This document shows positions 13,068-22,199 of a stretch of DNA of 64,000 nt, piece by piece. The first letter of the stretch is position 1. The number at the start of each line of letters is the position of its first letter. The notes under the pieces are model-generated. The model was not told the origin of the DNA and searched no databases. It saw only the letters and a list, made by a program, of their open reading frames with translations. The translations under genes and the position numbers were made by a program. The stretch lies in NCBI GenBank assembly GCA_037501455.1, contig CM074859.1, forward strand, positions 90,292,894-90,356,893, read 5' to 3'. This DNA is from Lantana camara. Lineage: Eukaryota; Streptophyta; Magnoliopsida; Lamiales; Verbenaceae.

Positions 13068-13135
13068 CACGTGTGAATTCACACGTGTGGCTCGCGTGAG
13101 TGACACGTGTCACTGTGACACGTGTCACACACGTG
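13068..13135. promoter_or_regulatory. Array of five CACGTG (G-box) palindromes in the Copia-1 LTR
   Basis: CACGTG at 13068, 13082, 13104, 13119 and 13130, five sites in 68 bp, mostly as CACACGTGTG or GACACGTGTC. An identical array lies at 21243-21310 in the 3' LTR. It is about 335 bp upstream of the TATA box. Known plant binders of this core are bZIP (ABF/GBF-type) and bHLH proteins; stress or ABA response of this LTR is inference. Confidence 0.75.
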
Positions 13136-13469
13136 TGATAATATATATATATGTTAAATAATTAATTAGTTAATTATTTAATAGACTTTGGTTTAATTTT
13201 GAATTAAAAAGAAAGTCTAATTTTGGAGAAAATAATCTAGTTAATTAATTATGAATTAATTAATTAGATAAAATAAGTTATTTATTTTATAATAAATAAA
13301 GTATAAAATTATCCAAAAATAGTTTGGATATTTTTAAGCTCTCTTGAAAGTTGACTAGAAATAGAATTCAAAGTCAAAGTTGGAAAATACTTGATCATCA
13401 AGTAATAGGAGAGAGAGGAACCAAATCCTAGTCCAATAAGGACTAGGTTCGGCCGTCCCTCCCCTTTCC

Positions 13470-13477
13470 TATATATA
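13470..13477 (+). promoter_or_regulatory. TATA box of the Copia-1 5' LTR
   Basis: TATATATA in the context TTTCC-TATATATA-GGGGAGCTC. The same sequence is at 21645-21652 in the 3' LTR. Transcription of the genomic RNA would begin about 30 bp downstream, which defines the R region; this follows general promoter geometry, not a mapped start. Confidence 0.65.
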
Positions 13478-13868
13478 GGGGAGCTCATGCTCCCCTTTAG
13501 AGCTAATAGACAATTCTTGGTTCATGTGTTGAACACCTTCCTTTCTCCAAGATTAAATTAAACCCTAGGTTAAGCCTAAACACTAACTAGAGAACTAGCA
13601 TCCTTACTAGTTAGATTGTGATCAAGTTGGTGGACTTTCTCTAGAGACTTCAAGTTAGAAGTTTGAAGATTCGAGCTTTACCAAAGGAGAGGGGATCAAG
13701 CCGCGTGAAGAGCGTTCTTGGGTGGCTTGAAACGCTTCAAGAAAGAATAAAAGAAAAGTAAGTTTTCTACCTTTACGAATTTGGTTACACGATTGCGAGT
13801 TCAAGGTCCTTTTGTTGGGAAAATTTTTTTTAAATTCCGCTGCTTTCTGATTCGTATTTTCCAACAAG

Positions 13869-13880
13869 TGGTATCAGAGC
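13869..13880 (+). other. Copia-1 primer-binding site
   Basis: TGGTATCAGAGC, two bases after the LTR end. It is the standard plant retrotransposon sequence complementary to the 3' end of initiator tRNA-Met, and primes minus-strand DNA synthesis. Confidence 0.92.
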
Positions 13881-16159
13881 CACCTCGTTAATCGTGTTTC
13901 TGATTCGTCTCAATTATACTGAATTTGGTAGAAATTCTTAGGCTTGATGCGATTGAGTATTTGTAATTGTTTTAGAAAGCCTGAATTACGAAACTGTATT
14001 TTTTCCTGAAAGTTTCTGAAAATTGGTTTTTGTAAAATTTAATTTTGAAAAACAATTTTAGATTTGAAACTGTATAAACTGTTTTTGGATTTCTTGGATT
14101 GGTTTTACTTTTGAACGAAAACACGAAACGAAAGCCCGGAACACGATGAACACGCGAAACCCCGCGCGCGAAGGAGTCGCGCGCGCGGGCTTCGCGCACC
14201 ACCCTCCCGCAACCGCGCGGGAGGCCCTCCCGCATGCCGTCCGCCCGTCGCCGCCCAGGCCTGGCCGGGACAGACCGGCCAGCCTTCCAGCTCCTCCCGC
14301 ACGCCTGTGCGGGCGCGCCCGCCCAGGGCGGCCGAGACTGGCCGCCCACCGCCTAGCAGGGCACGCGCGCGCGAGGCGCGCGGAATGCGCGCGCAGTGCG
14401 CGCACTCGCCTGGCCTTGGCCGGGCGCTGTGCGCGCCTGCCGTGCGCGTCCGCGCGCGCTTGCGACGCTGTGCCCCGTTTCGCGCACGGGCCCCGTTTTC
14501 GTGATCCGGCCCCTTTCGTGTTTCGTGCAATCCAGTCCCAATTTTATTTTAATTTTAAAATTTTATTTTTGAATATTTATTTTAATTTTTGAATTAAAAC
14601 TTAAAATTGGGATTTTTGAGAAATTGAAACGGTTTATATTTTGGGAAAATACATCTTGATAAAATTATTAATTTTCAGAAATTAATTGGAATTTTATTTG
14701 TTTTGGTAATTTGGGATTTATTGAAAACTTTTATAAATAAGACTCGCATCAAGTCGTGTTTTAAGCTATTAGAGCTTAAAGCGAGAATTTTAATTTATTG
14801 GTTAAATTTAAATTCTTGCAAAAGCATGTTAGGTGATCATGGGTTTAGATCTATGTATGGTTTTAATTTATGCACATGGATGGTTTAAATTGGGGTTGGA
14901 GCCCTATAGTTGCGTTTTTCAATTGAGGTTGGAGCCTCACTTATGTGCGTACTGTTATGTGATTTATTATGTGGCTTTCCATATTACTGTTTTTGAGGCC
15001 GGGGTATGCCCCGTGTAATTGTCTAAGGCCAATATGAAGATTGAGCCTTATTACTTTATGTCTTTTTCTTTTTATTGTAATTTGAGAGTAGAGATAGGTG
15101 GTGAGGTTTTATTTTCATTTTGGAGACAATGCACCCATGGAGTAAGATGGACCACATTCAAGTAACAAGGAGGCCATAAGTGAAGACCCCTCAAAATGTT
15201 AGGGAGGGGAATCTCAATTGTTAAATGTAATAGAGATAGGGCTCGTATTTTGTTACCGCTTTCCCTTATGTGATTTGAACTGTTTATGTGGCATGTATGT
15301 TAGAACTTGTGATTGTGGAGTGGCTCCCACATATCACGCATAAGATAGGTAGAACCCATGATCATTACATGTTAGTATCATGCTAGGACATGTTATCTGT
15401 TTATGTGCTTGTTTGAAATGCATTTAAGTGTACTTGCATTAATCAAGACTAATAAAATTGGATAACATATATGTTGGTGAGGTCGAACCGGACAACTCTC
15501 CGGTTGATTCGAAAATTCCCATTAAATATTAAGCTAATTTCGAACAAATAGGTGTTTAATTCGAGATGCAAGTTTTGAATTAAATTCCTAGCATTCCATC
15601 AATAGGTTTTAAGTTTAGTAAGTAAAGCTAGTTGTTGTCCGCGAGTCGTGGGATAGCTAGTGGAGCTTATTAGTTCTTAGTTACCTAATTGATCATTTTT
15701 GATCAATATTTCGTGGTCAATTTTAGCAAGGGCGATGTCCGCGAGTCGTGGGTCGTTCGAACTAAGTTTTGGTCATGATCTTATGATTGATGGGTCTAGC
15801 TTAACGCCTAAGTAAATATGGATGTCGCACGAGTCGTGGGTCCATATTGAAAGATAGGTGATGCAAAAACAATTACTAAGAGTTCTAAAGGTGTTAGAAT
15901 TGGTAAGTTGTACCTACCTAGGGTTCTTGCTAAGAATGTCCGCGAGTCGTGGGTTCGAGGTAAAATGCCTAGGATCTTAGTACCCATTGGGAAACGTGTT
16001 CCTCTTAGATCTTTGGGAATTCTAGATCTTTGAAAAACAGTGGGAGCTACAATAGATTAAAGACCTTATCTTTTGTATATCGTTATAATTCAGCATGCTC
16101 ACTAGTTCTCTGTTTTACCATTTAGGTCGTAGATTCTGTGATTCTCTACGTGTTTTGAA
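13881..16159 (+). other. Copia-1 untranslated leader with a GC-rich block and four spaced 17-bp motifs
   Basis: A 2.3-kb non-coding region between primer-binding site and gag. From about 14146 to 14530 it is strikingly rich in CG dinucleotides against an AT-rich background. TGTCCGCGAGTCGTGGG occurs at 15636-15652, 15736-15752 and 15937-15953, with a variant TGTCGCACGAGTCGTGGG at 15823-15840. A hairpin AACCGGA / TCCGGTT with a six-base loop is at 15486-15505. Leaders of this class normally carry dimerisation and packaging signals, so these are candidates. Open frames in the GC block occur in several frames on both strands and are not convincing genes. Confidence 0.8.
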
Positions 16160-19100
16160 ATGGCAACTAAAAACCCTCTTGTATCGATCCTCGAGTCAAA
16201 CAAGTTGACTGGTCCCAACTATTCTGATTGGCTGAGGAATCTAAAAATCATTTTAGATTCTGAGAAGAGAACTTATGTTCTCTTCGAAGGGGAGCCTACT
16301 CCTGAAGGGGAGGCTCCCACTCGGGCCGAGCGGGACGCGATTCAGAAGTGGAAGGATGATAATCTCCAAGCCCGTTGCCTTATGTTGGCTAACATGTCTC
16401 CGGACTTGCAAAGACAACATGAGGCCATGGAATTTGCTTGGGAGATTTACGACCACTTAGAGCAACTTTACCGCCCTCATGAACGTGTTACAAGGTATAA
16501 CACTTCAAAGGAATTATTCCACTTGAGAATGAGGGAAGGTTCAAGTGTCCATGAATATGGACTCAAGTTTCTTGCCCTTACTGAGAAACTTGCTTCCATG
16601 GACATGCCACTGAAAGATGAACTTTCAGTGGATTTGTTGCTAGCCTCGCTCCCACCATCATTCAACCCATTTGTCCTTAACTTCAACATGAATCATGCTG
16701 GTGCTACTGTAGCTGAGCTGATTAGTCAGCTTGTGACTGCTGAAAGCACGATCAAGAAGGACAATAAGGTTTTGATGGTGAATGCTCCATCTTCCTCTTC
16801 TGGGCCTTCTAAAGGTAAGGGCAAGAAAGCCCAAAAGAAGAAGAAGAAACCCCTTAGGCCCACTGGTGGCATTTCGAAGGGGAAGGCCCAAAAGAAGAAG
16901 CGTGATCAGAAAGAGGATGTTTGCTTCCATTGTGGCAAAGCGGGACATTGGAGGAGAAACTGCCCAAAGTACAAGGCTACTCTAAAGAAAGGTATCTTTC
17001 TCGTTGAAGTAAATCTTTCTAATTCTAGTTCTTGGGTACTTGATACCGGTTGTGGAACTCATATCTGTAATGATGTACAGATGCTAAGTGAAGTCCAACA
17101 ACTCAAAGAAGGAGAATGTGTCTTGAAGATCGGCGATGGCTCAAACGTTGAAGCTCGAGCTTTAGGCACAATTAGATTAGATTTAGGTAGTTTTGAGTTA
17201 GTATTAAACAAAATCCTTTATGTACCGAGCATTATTCGTAATATAATTTCAGTTCCAATATTAGATTGCGAAGGTTATGAAAATTATATTAAGAATGGTA
17301 AATACTTTATCAAACGGAACAACTCTTCCGTTCATATCGGTACTCTAAGTAATGGACTTTACCTAACTCAAAATATCAATATTATGAATATACAACGAGA
17401 AACAAAGCGTAAGAGAGATGACAAAGTTTCAGCTCCCTTATGGCACGCTAGATTAGGACACATTTCCAAGAACAGAATTAGCAAGATAAACACTTTAGGA
17501 TCATTCTCTGAAAATGATCTCAAAGAGTTAACTTCTTGCGAATCCTGTCTCAAAGGAAAAATGTCCAAAGTTCCTTTTAAAGGAACTGTGGAACGTGCCA
17601 CTAAGGTTCTGGATTTGATCCATACTGATGTTTGTGGACCGCTTAGTGTAAGCACGAGAAACAATCATCAGTATTTCATAACCTTCACTGACGACTTTAG
17701 TCGGTATGGTTATGTATACTTAATGAAGTATAAATCTGAAGCTTTTGAGAAATTCTTAGAATTTCAAAAAGAGGTTGAGAACCAAACTGATCACAAGATC
17801 AAAGCACTTCGATCTGATCGAGGAGGCGAATATCTTAGTGAAGAATTCCTTAATCATCTCAAGGATAATGGGATTATCTCTCAGTGGACTCCTCCGGGAA
17901 CTCCTCAGCTTAATGGAGTTTCTGAGAGAAGGAATCGAACCCTACTTGATATGGTTCGTTCCATGATGAGTTTCACTGACTTACCACCTTCTTTCTGGGG
18001 TTATGCCCTAGAAAGTGCAGCAAAGATTTTGAATCTTGTTCCCTCTAAGTCAGTCCCTAAAACGCCCTATGAAATGTGGCATGGTAAAATCCCTAGTTAT
18101 TCTTACTTAAGAATTTGGGGTTGTCCTGCTTACGTGAAGAGGACAGTGGGAGATAAGTTAGAATCTCGTTCTAACTTATGCTACTTTGTAGGCTATCCTA
18201 AGGAATCCATAGGATACTACTTCTATGATCAATCTGAACAAAAGGTGTTTGTTTCCAGAAATGCCACTTTTCTTGAGGAACCGTTCCTTAAAGAAAAGAA
18301 AGGCAAGATCATAGAATTAGAAGAAGTACAAAGTGACCCCATACCACCCACTGAAGAAACGTCCCACTCTGATCAACTGCAACCAATCACGAATTTCGAT
18401 ACACATTTGAATCCTCCTCTAAGGCGTTCTGAACGTACTCCTAGACAGCCGGAGAGATGGTATGGATTCTTCCATGAAATCTCTCAAAAGGATAATGATC
18501 CTTTGACATATGAGGAGGCACTTTCAGATTCTGACTCTGAACAGTGGATAGAAGCCATGAAATCCGAAATGGATTCCATGAACTCCAACCAAGTTTGGAC
18601 CTTGGTAGATTTGCCTGATGGGGTCAAACCCATAGGTTGCAAATGGATCTTTAAGAGAAAGCCTGGAGTTGATGGAAGCATTGCAGCCTACAAAGCAAGA
18701 CTGGTTGCAAAAGGATTCACTCAAAGACCCGGAGTGGACTTTGACGAAACCTTTTCACCAGTTGCAATGCAAAAGACCATTCGAATCATGCTTGCCATTG
18801 CTGCATATTATGACTATGAGATATGGCAAATGGATGTGAAAACTGCCTTTCTCAATGGTGACATTGACAAAGACATTTATATGGAGCAACCCATAGGTTT
18901 CACATTCAGTGGGAGTGAGCAAAAGGTTTGCAAACTCCAAAGATCAATCTATGGATTGAAACAGGCTTCTAGGAATTGGAACATTCGATTTGATGAATCA
19001 GTCAAAGCGTTTGGCTTTATTCAAATTTCGAATGAGTCCTGTGTGTATAGAAAGGAATTGGAGACCTCAGTGCAATTCTTAGTACTTTATGTTGATGACA

Positions 19101-20077
19101 TCCTTCTTATTGGGAATTCGAAGGATGACATGAAAGTGACTAAGTTATGGTTATCGAACCAATTCGAGATGAAAGATCTTGGTGATGCGTCCTATATCCT
19201 TGGAATTAAAATCTATAGAGATAGATCTAGAAGGTTTATAGGACTATCGCAGTCGATGTACATTGACAAAGTATTGAAGAGATTCAATATGGAGTCAGCA
19301 AAGGTTAAGAACCTTCCTATGAGTGTAGGAACATGTCTTTCAAAGAAGATGTGTCCTAAGACTAACCTTGAGAAGGAAAGAATGACTCATACACCTTATG
19401 CATCAGCAATAGGTAGCATAATGTATGCAATGTTATGTACTCGACCGGATGTGGCTTATGCACTTAGTGTGACAAGTCGTTTCCAATCTGACCCTGGAGA
19501 TGGTCACTGGGCTGCCGTGAAGAATATTCTTAAGTACTTGAAAAGTACTAAAGATTTATTCTTAGTTTACGGAGGTCAGAAAGATCTTACTGTCGAAGGA
19601 TACTGCGATGCAAGCTTTGCATCTGACTTAGATGATTTTAAGTCAATGTCAGGATACATTTTCTGCCTAAACGGCGGAGCAGTGAGTTGGAAGAGTTCCA
19701 AGCAAACAACCACTGCAGATTCGACCACTGAGGCCGAATACTTAGCTGCAAATGATGCAGCTAAGGAAGGTGTTTGGATTAGAAACTTCATTCAAGAGTT
19801 GAATGTTGTTCCTAGCATGAAAGACCCCATTACTGTGTTTTGTGACAACACTGGGGCGGTTGCTCAAGCAAGAGAACCAAGATCTCACCAACGGACCAAG
19901 CACATTATGAGGAAGTATCACCTAATCCGTGATATTATCAAAAGAGGAGATGTGCTAATTGAGAGGGTCACATCAGCAGAGAACGTGGCAGATCCACTTA
20001 CTAAACCCCTTAGTCGAGAAGCTTTCCAAGGTCATCTTCAGAAGATGGGACTTAGAGTAGCTTTAGAATGGCTTTGA
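16160..20077 (+). CDS. Copia-1 Gag-Pol polyprotein (1305 aa, intact)
   Basis: A single frame from ATG (MATKNPLVSI) to TGA, encoding all functions of a Ty1/Copia element in the order Gag, protease, integrase, RT, RNase H. Gag occupies about residues 1-280, with a zinc knuckle CFHCGKAGHWRRNC (C255, C258, H263, C268). The protease motif DTGCGTH has its active Asp at 295. The integrase zinc site is H429, H434, C460, C463, and the catalytic triad is D490, D553, E589 with 35 residues between the last two. RT spans about 810-1055 with YVDD at 977-980. RNase H spans about 1140-1265 with D1150 and E1191. Integrase ahead of RT is diagnostic of Copia. I see no stop, frameshift or lost catalytic residue, and the start is the first ATG of the frame, aligned with that of Copia-2. 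The protein is expected to be cleaved by its own protease inside cytoplasmic virus-like particles. Confidence 0.97.
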   Translation: MATKNPLVSILESNKLTGPNYSDWLRNLKIILDSEKRTYVLFEGEPTPEGEAPTRAERDAIQKWKDDNLQARCLMLANMSPDLQRQHEAMEFAWEIYDHLEQLYRPHERVTRYNTSKELFHLRMREGSSVHEYGLKFLALTEKLASMDMPLKDELSVDLLLASLPPSFNPFVLNFNMNHAGATVAELISQLVTAESTIKKDNKVLMVNAPSSSSGPSKGKGKKAQKKKKKPLRPTGGISKGKAQKKKRDQKEDVCFHCGKAGHWRRNCPKYKATLKKGIFLVEVNLSNSSSWVLDTGCGTHICNDVQMLSEVQQLKEGECVLKIGDGSNVEARALGTIRLDLGSFELVLNKILYVPSIIRNIISVPILDCEGYENYIKNGKYFIKRNNSSVHIGTLSNGLYLTQNINIMNIQRETKRKRDDKVSAPLWHARLGHISKNRISKINTLGSFSENDLKELTSCESCLKGKMSKVPFKGTVERATKVLDLIHTDVCGPLSVSTRNNHQYFITFTDDFSRYGYVYLMKYKSEAFEKFLEFQKEVENQTDHKIKALRSDRGGEYLSEEFLNHLKDNGIISQWTPPGTPQLNGVSERRNRTLLDMVRSMMSFTDLPPSFWGYALESAAKILNLVPSKSVPKTPYEMWHGKIPSYSYLRIWGCPAYVKRTVGDKLESRSNLCYFVGYPKESIGYYFYDQSEQKVFVSRNATFLEEPFLKEKKGKIIELEEVQSDPIPPTEETSHSDQLQPITNFDTHLNPPLRRSERTPRQPERWYGFFHEISQKDNDPLTYEEALSDSDSEQWIEAMKSEMDSMNSNQVWTLVDLPDGVKPIGCKWIFKRKPGVDGSIAAYKARLVAKGFTQRPGVDFDETFSPVAMQKTIRIMLAIAAYYDYEIWQMDVKTAFLNGDIDKDIYMEQPIGFTFSGSEQKVCKLQRSIYGLKQASRNWNIRFDESVKAFGFIQISNESCVYRKELETSVQFLVLYVDDILLIGNSKDDMKVTKLWLSNQFEMKDLGDASYILGIKIYRDRSRRFIGLSQSMYIDKVLKRFNMESAKVKNLPMSVGTCLSKKMCPKTNLEKERMTHTPYASAIGSIMYAMLCTRPDVAYALSVTSRFQSDPGDGHWAAVKNILKYLKSTKDLFLVYGGQKDLTVEGYCDASFASDLDDFKSMSGYIFCLNGGAVSWKSSKQTTTADSTTEAEYLAANDAAKEGVWIRNFIQELNVVPSMKDPITVFCDNTGAVAQAREPRSHQRTKHIMRKYHLIRDIIKRGDVLIERVTSAENVADPLTKPLSREAFQGHLQKMGLRVALEWL

Positions 20078-20082
20078 CGGGC

Positions 20083-20092
20083 AAGTGGGAGA
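20083..20092 (+). other. Copia-1 polypurine tract
   Basis: AAGTGGGAGA directly before the 3' LTR and six bases after the gag-pol stop codon. It is the expected primer for plus-strand DNA synthesis. The same tract precedes the Copia-D 3' LTR at 46091-46100. Confidence 0.85.
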
Positions 20093-20093
20093 T

Positions 20094-22041
20094 TGTTAGG
20101 AATAGTGCCCTAGAAAGCCGATTGTATATCCGCTTTGTGCTTTTCCTTATTGTAATCACAGACAATCTTTGAATAAAATAACGAATTGAGGCAACACTTC
20201 TTTATATGCTCTTGTTTGGTATGCGTTTACTTTTGCTGTGCATGTATGAGAACTCCCCTAATCCTGATGACTTTTAGGACTCTACCATTTAGGTGAAATG
20301 GTTCATGAAACGAGCCCTATATCACATAAGTCATGATTAGTAAAATACTCCAAGCCGATGAGTCCTACAGACAGTGGGAGTGTCAACCTGACTCCTCTAA
20401 GGCTTGCTTGTGGGATCACGCCCTTAAGAAGGACCACCTTGTTTCATGGAGGTGCAAAGTGTATAGTTGATACGTGCGTGATACATGAGGGTGCTTACTT
20501 TAATAAGTAAGTTCACTGAGGTGCCCCGTGTGAGAACATTCCTAAATGGGAAAGGAAGTTTCTATTTCAGGAAATGGAAACTTCCAGATTAGGAAATATC
20601 TCACGAGTCATTGATGTGATTAATTGATCCTTAGACTTGAGGTTCCTTGTCACTTTATGAGTTAACTCTGTAGTCTTAGGCATAAGCTTTAAAGGGTGTC
20701 GCCTTAGACAACTGATTCAAGGCTTATGCTGGGACTGCACAAGTGACTCATGAAAGTGAATGAGAATCAAGATAGGACCTACACTTGCATTTGCAAGGTG
20801 ATCTCTTATTGTGTAAGTCATTCATATGCCATATGGAGTCCTTGGCCAAGGCAGTAGATCAAGACATCAAGAAAAGTGTTTCTTGGATTGAGATCAAATG
20901 GATATGAAATGCACTTAGCTTTAAGACCGGATTATTAGGGTTCTGATTATTCCCTTGCCCTAGATCTTGGTTGAGAGATAGTAAGTAGGAGGATTGTATC
21001 TCACATGATTCAATGACTTAAAGGTTCTGTCGAATCCGAACATTCCAATTCAGCTAGGGGTTAAACACCTGTTGCTAGACTATGGTCGTTTAATCTGTGG
21101 ACTGATTAATTAATTAGTGAATTAATTAATTAGGGTCACTGCTAATTGAATTGAGAACCTAGAGGGTCACACACAACAACTTGGTTACATGAGTTGAGGC
21201 TTGAAAATGATTAAACGAGTTAATCGGACCAAGAGGGTTCCACACGTGTGAATTCACACGTGTGGCTCGCGTGAGTGACACGTGTCACTGTGACACGTGT
21301 CACACACGTGTGATAATATATATATATGTTAAATAATTAATTAGTTAATTATTTAATAGACTTTGGTTTAATTTTGAATTAAAAAGAAAGTCTAATTTTG
21401 GAGAAAATAATCTAGTTAATTAATTATGAATTAATTAATTAGATAAAATAAGTTATTTATTTTATAATAAATAAAGTATAAAATTATCCAAAAATAGTTT
21501 GGATATTTTTAAGCTCTCTTGAAAGTTGACTAGAAATAGAATTCAAAGTCAAAGTTGGAAAATACTTGATCATCAAGTAATAGGAGAGAGAGGAACCAAA
21601 TCCTAGTCCAATAAGGACTAGGTTCGGCCGTCCCTCCCCTTTCCTATATATAGGGGAGCTCATGCTCCCCTTTAGAGCTAATAGACAATTCTTGGTTCAT
21701 GTGTTGAACACCTTCCTTTCTCCAAGATTAAATTAAACCCTAGGTTAAGCCTAAACACTAACTAGAGAACTAGCATCCTTACTAGTTAGATTGTGATCAA
21801 GTTGGTGGACTTTCTCTAGAGACTTCAAGTTAGAAGTTTGAAGATTCGAGCTTTACCAAAGGAGAGGGGATCAAGCCGCGTGAAGAGCGTTCTTGGGTGG
21901 CTTGAAACGCTTCAAGAAAGAATAAAAGAAAAGTAAGTTTTCTACCTTTACGAATTTGGTTACACGATTGCGAGTTCAAGGTCCTTTTGTTGGGAAAATT
22001 TTTTTTAAATTCCGCTGCTTTCTGATTCGTATTTTCCAACA
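20094..22041 (+). repeat. Copia-1 3' LTR (1948 bp)
   Basis: The same as 11919-13866 at an offset of 8175 bp, including G-box array (21243-21310) and TATA box (21645). It is followed by the GTGGT duplication and then the remaining end of LTR-2. Confidence 0.96.
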
Positions 22042-22199
22042 GTGGTTCCTTTTCTCTTGTCACCCGTTCGCTATAGTCTTGGTTCATTTACGGATTACTC
22101 ATTTCGTATGTGGACTGAGCTATAGTGCGGGGGTGTGGCATCTCAGCGTTCCGGGTGCTACAGTGCGGGAGATGTGGTCCCTACTTTTGGGGTGCTACA

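Larger units (their letters stand above)
11919..13866 (+). repeat. Copia-1 5' LTR (1948 bp)
   Basis: Begins TGTTAGGAATAGTGCCC and ends TCGTATTTTCCAACA. The order along the LTR is an AT-rich U3, five CACGTG palindromes, a short AT-rich stretch, a TATA box at 13470 and about 400 bp to the end. It has the same length as the 3' LTR, with no difference seen by eye. Confidence 0.96.
11919..22041 (+). mobile_element. Copia-1: complete, apparently very young Ty1/Copia retrotransposon
   Basis: A 10.1-kb element with 1948-bp LTRs at 11919-13866 and 20094-22041 (TGTTAG...CCAACA), flanked by perfect GTGGT duplications at 11914-11918 and 22042-22046. It has a primer-binding site, a 2.3-kb leader, a single intact gag-pol frame and a purine tract. 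Reading the two LTRs side by side I saw no difference, which implies a very recent insertion. It is inserted in LTR-2, 121 bp from that LTR's end. Lineage within Copia is uncertain; the long LTR is compatible with the Angela/Tork side. It looks autonomous on structure alone. Confidence 0.97.
9252..22162 (+). repeat. LTR-2: Gypsy solo LTR (9252-11918 and 22042-22162), split by Copia-1
   Basis: Starts TGTAACGCCCCGGTTT and ends CGTTCCGGGTGCTACA, the same end as the Gypsy-E LTR. The flanks are GTACG (9247-9251) and GTGCG (22163-22167), a target-site duplication with one mismatch. The net length is about 2.78 kb, with no coding region of its own. It is inserted only 37 bp from the 3' end of LTR-3. 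The start ATTTATGCATTATGCG differs from Gypsy-E, so it is a different subfamily. Confidence 0.87.
6872..22199 (+). repeat. LTR-3: Gypsy solo LTR (6872-9251 and 22163-22199), split by LTR-2
   Basis: Starts TGTGACACCCCGTCTC and ends GGGGTGCTACA. It is flanked by the perfect 5-bp duplication TGAAC at 6867-6871 and 22200-22204. With the nested insertion removed it is about 2.41 kb with no internal region, so it is a solo LTR left by LTR-LTR recombination. Its start resembles the Gypsy-E LTR (both read TTCGGCAAT.CAGGTATGA). It is inserted in the RT domain of Gypsy-A. Confidence 0.9.

Noticed and set aside
13068..13135. A regular short-repeat array suggesting CRISPR or a satellite
   Set aside because: Repeats are 6-10 bp palindromes with tiny irregular spacers inside a plant LTR, which fits G-box sites and not a CRISPR array.
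13869..13880. tRNA-like sequence TGGTATCAGAGC as a possible tRNA gene
   Set aside because: Only the 12-base primer complement is present at this and the other sites. No cloverleaf or A/B boxes are found around it.
14146..14592. Overlapping open frames of 115-148 codons on both strands in the GC-rich part of the Copia-1 leader
   Set aside because: GC-rich DNA has few stop codons, so frames open on both strands at once. The products are Arg/Ala/Pro-rich without a recognisable domain, and most of the block is missing in Copia-2.
14833..15018. A 61-codon frame in the Copia-1 leader also open in Copia-2 (3678-3863)
   Set aside because: The two copies differ at two bases and both change the residue, so there is no sign of selection on protein. 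Similarity is explained by the recent common origin of the copies.
22163..22199. A second GTGCTACA end at 22199 as a duplicated end of LTR-2
   Set aside because: It is the separated 3' end of LTR-3, as shown by the TGAAC duplication at 6867-6871 and 22200-22204.
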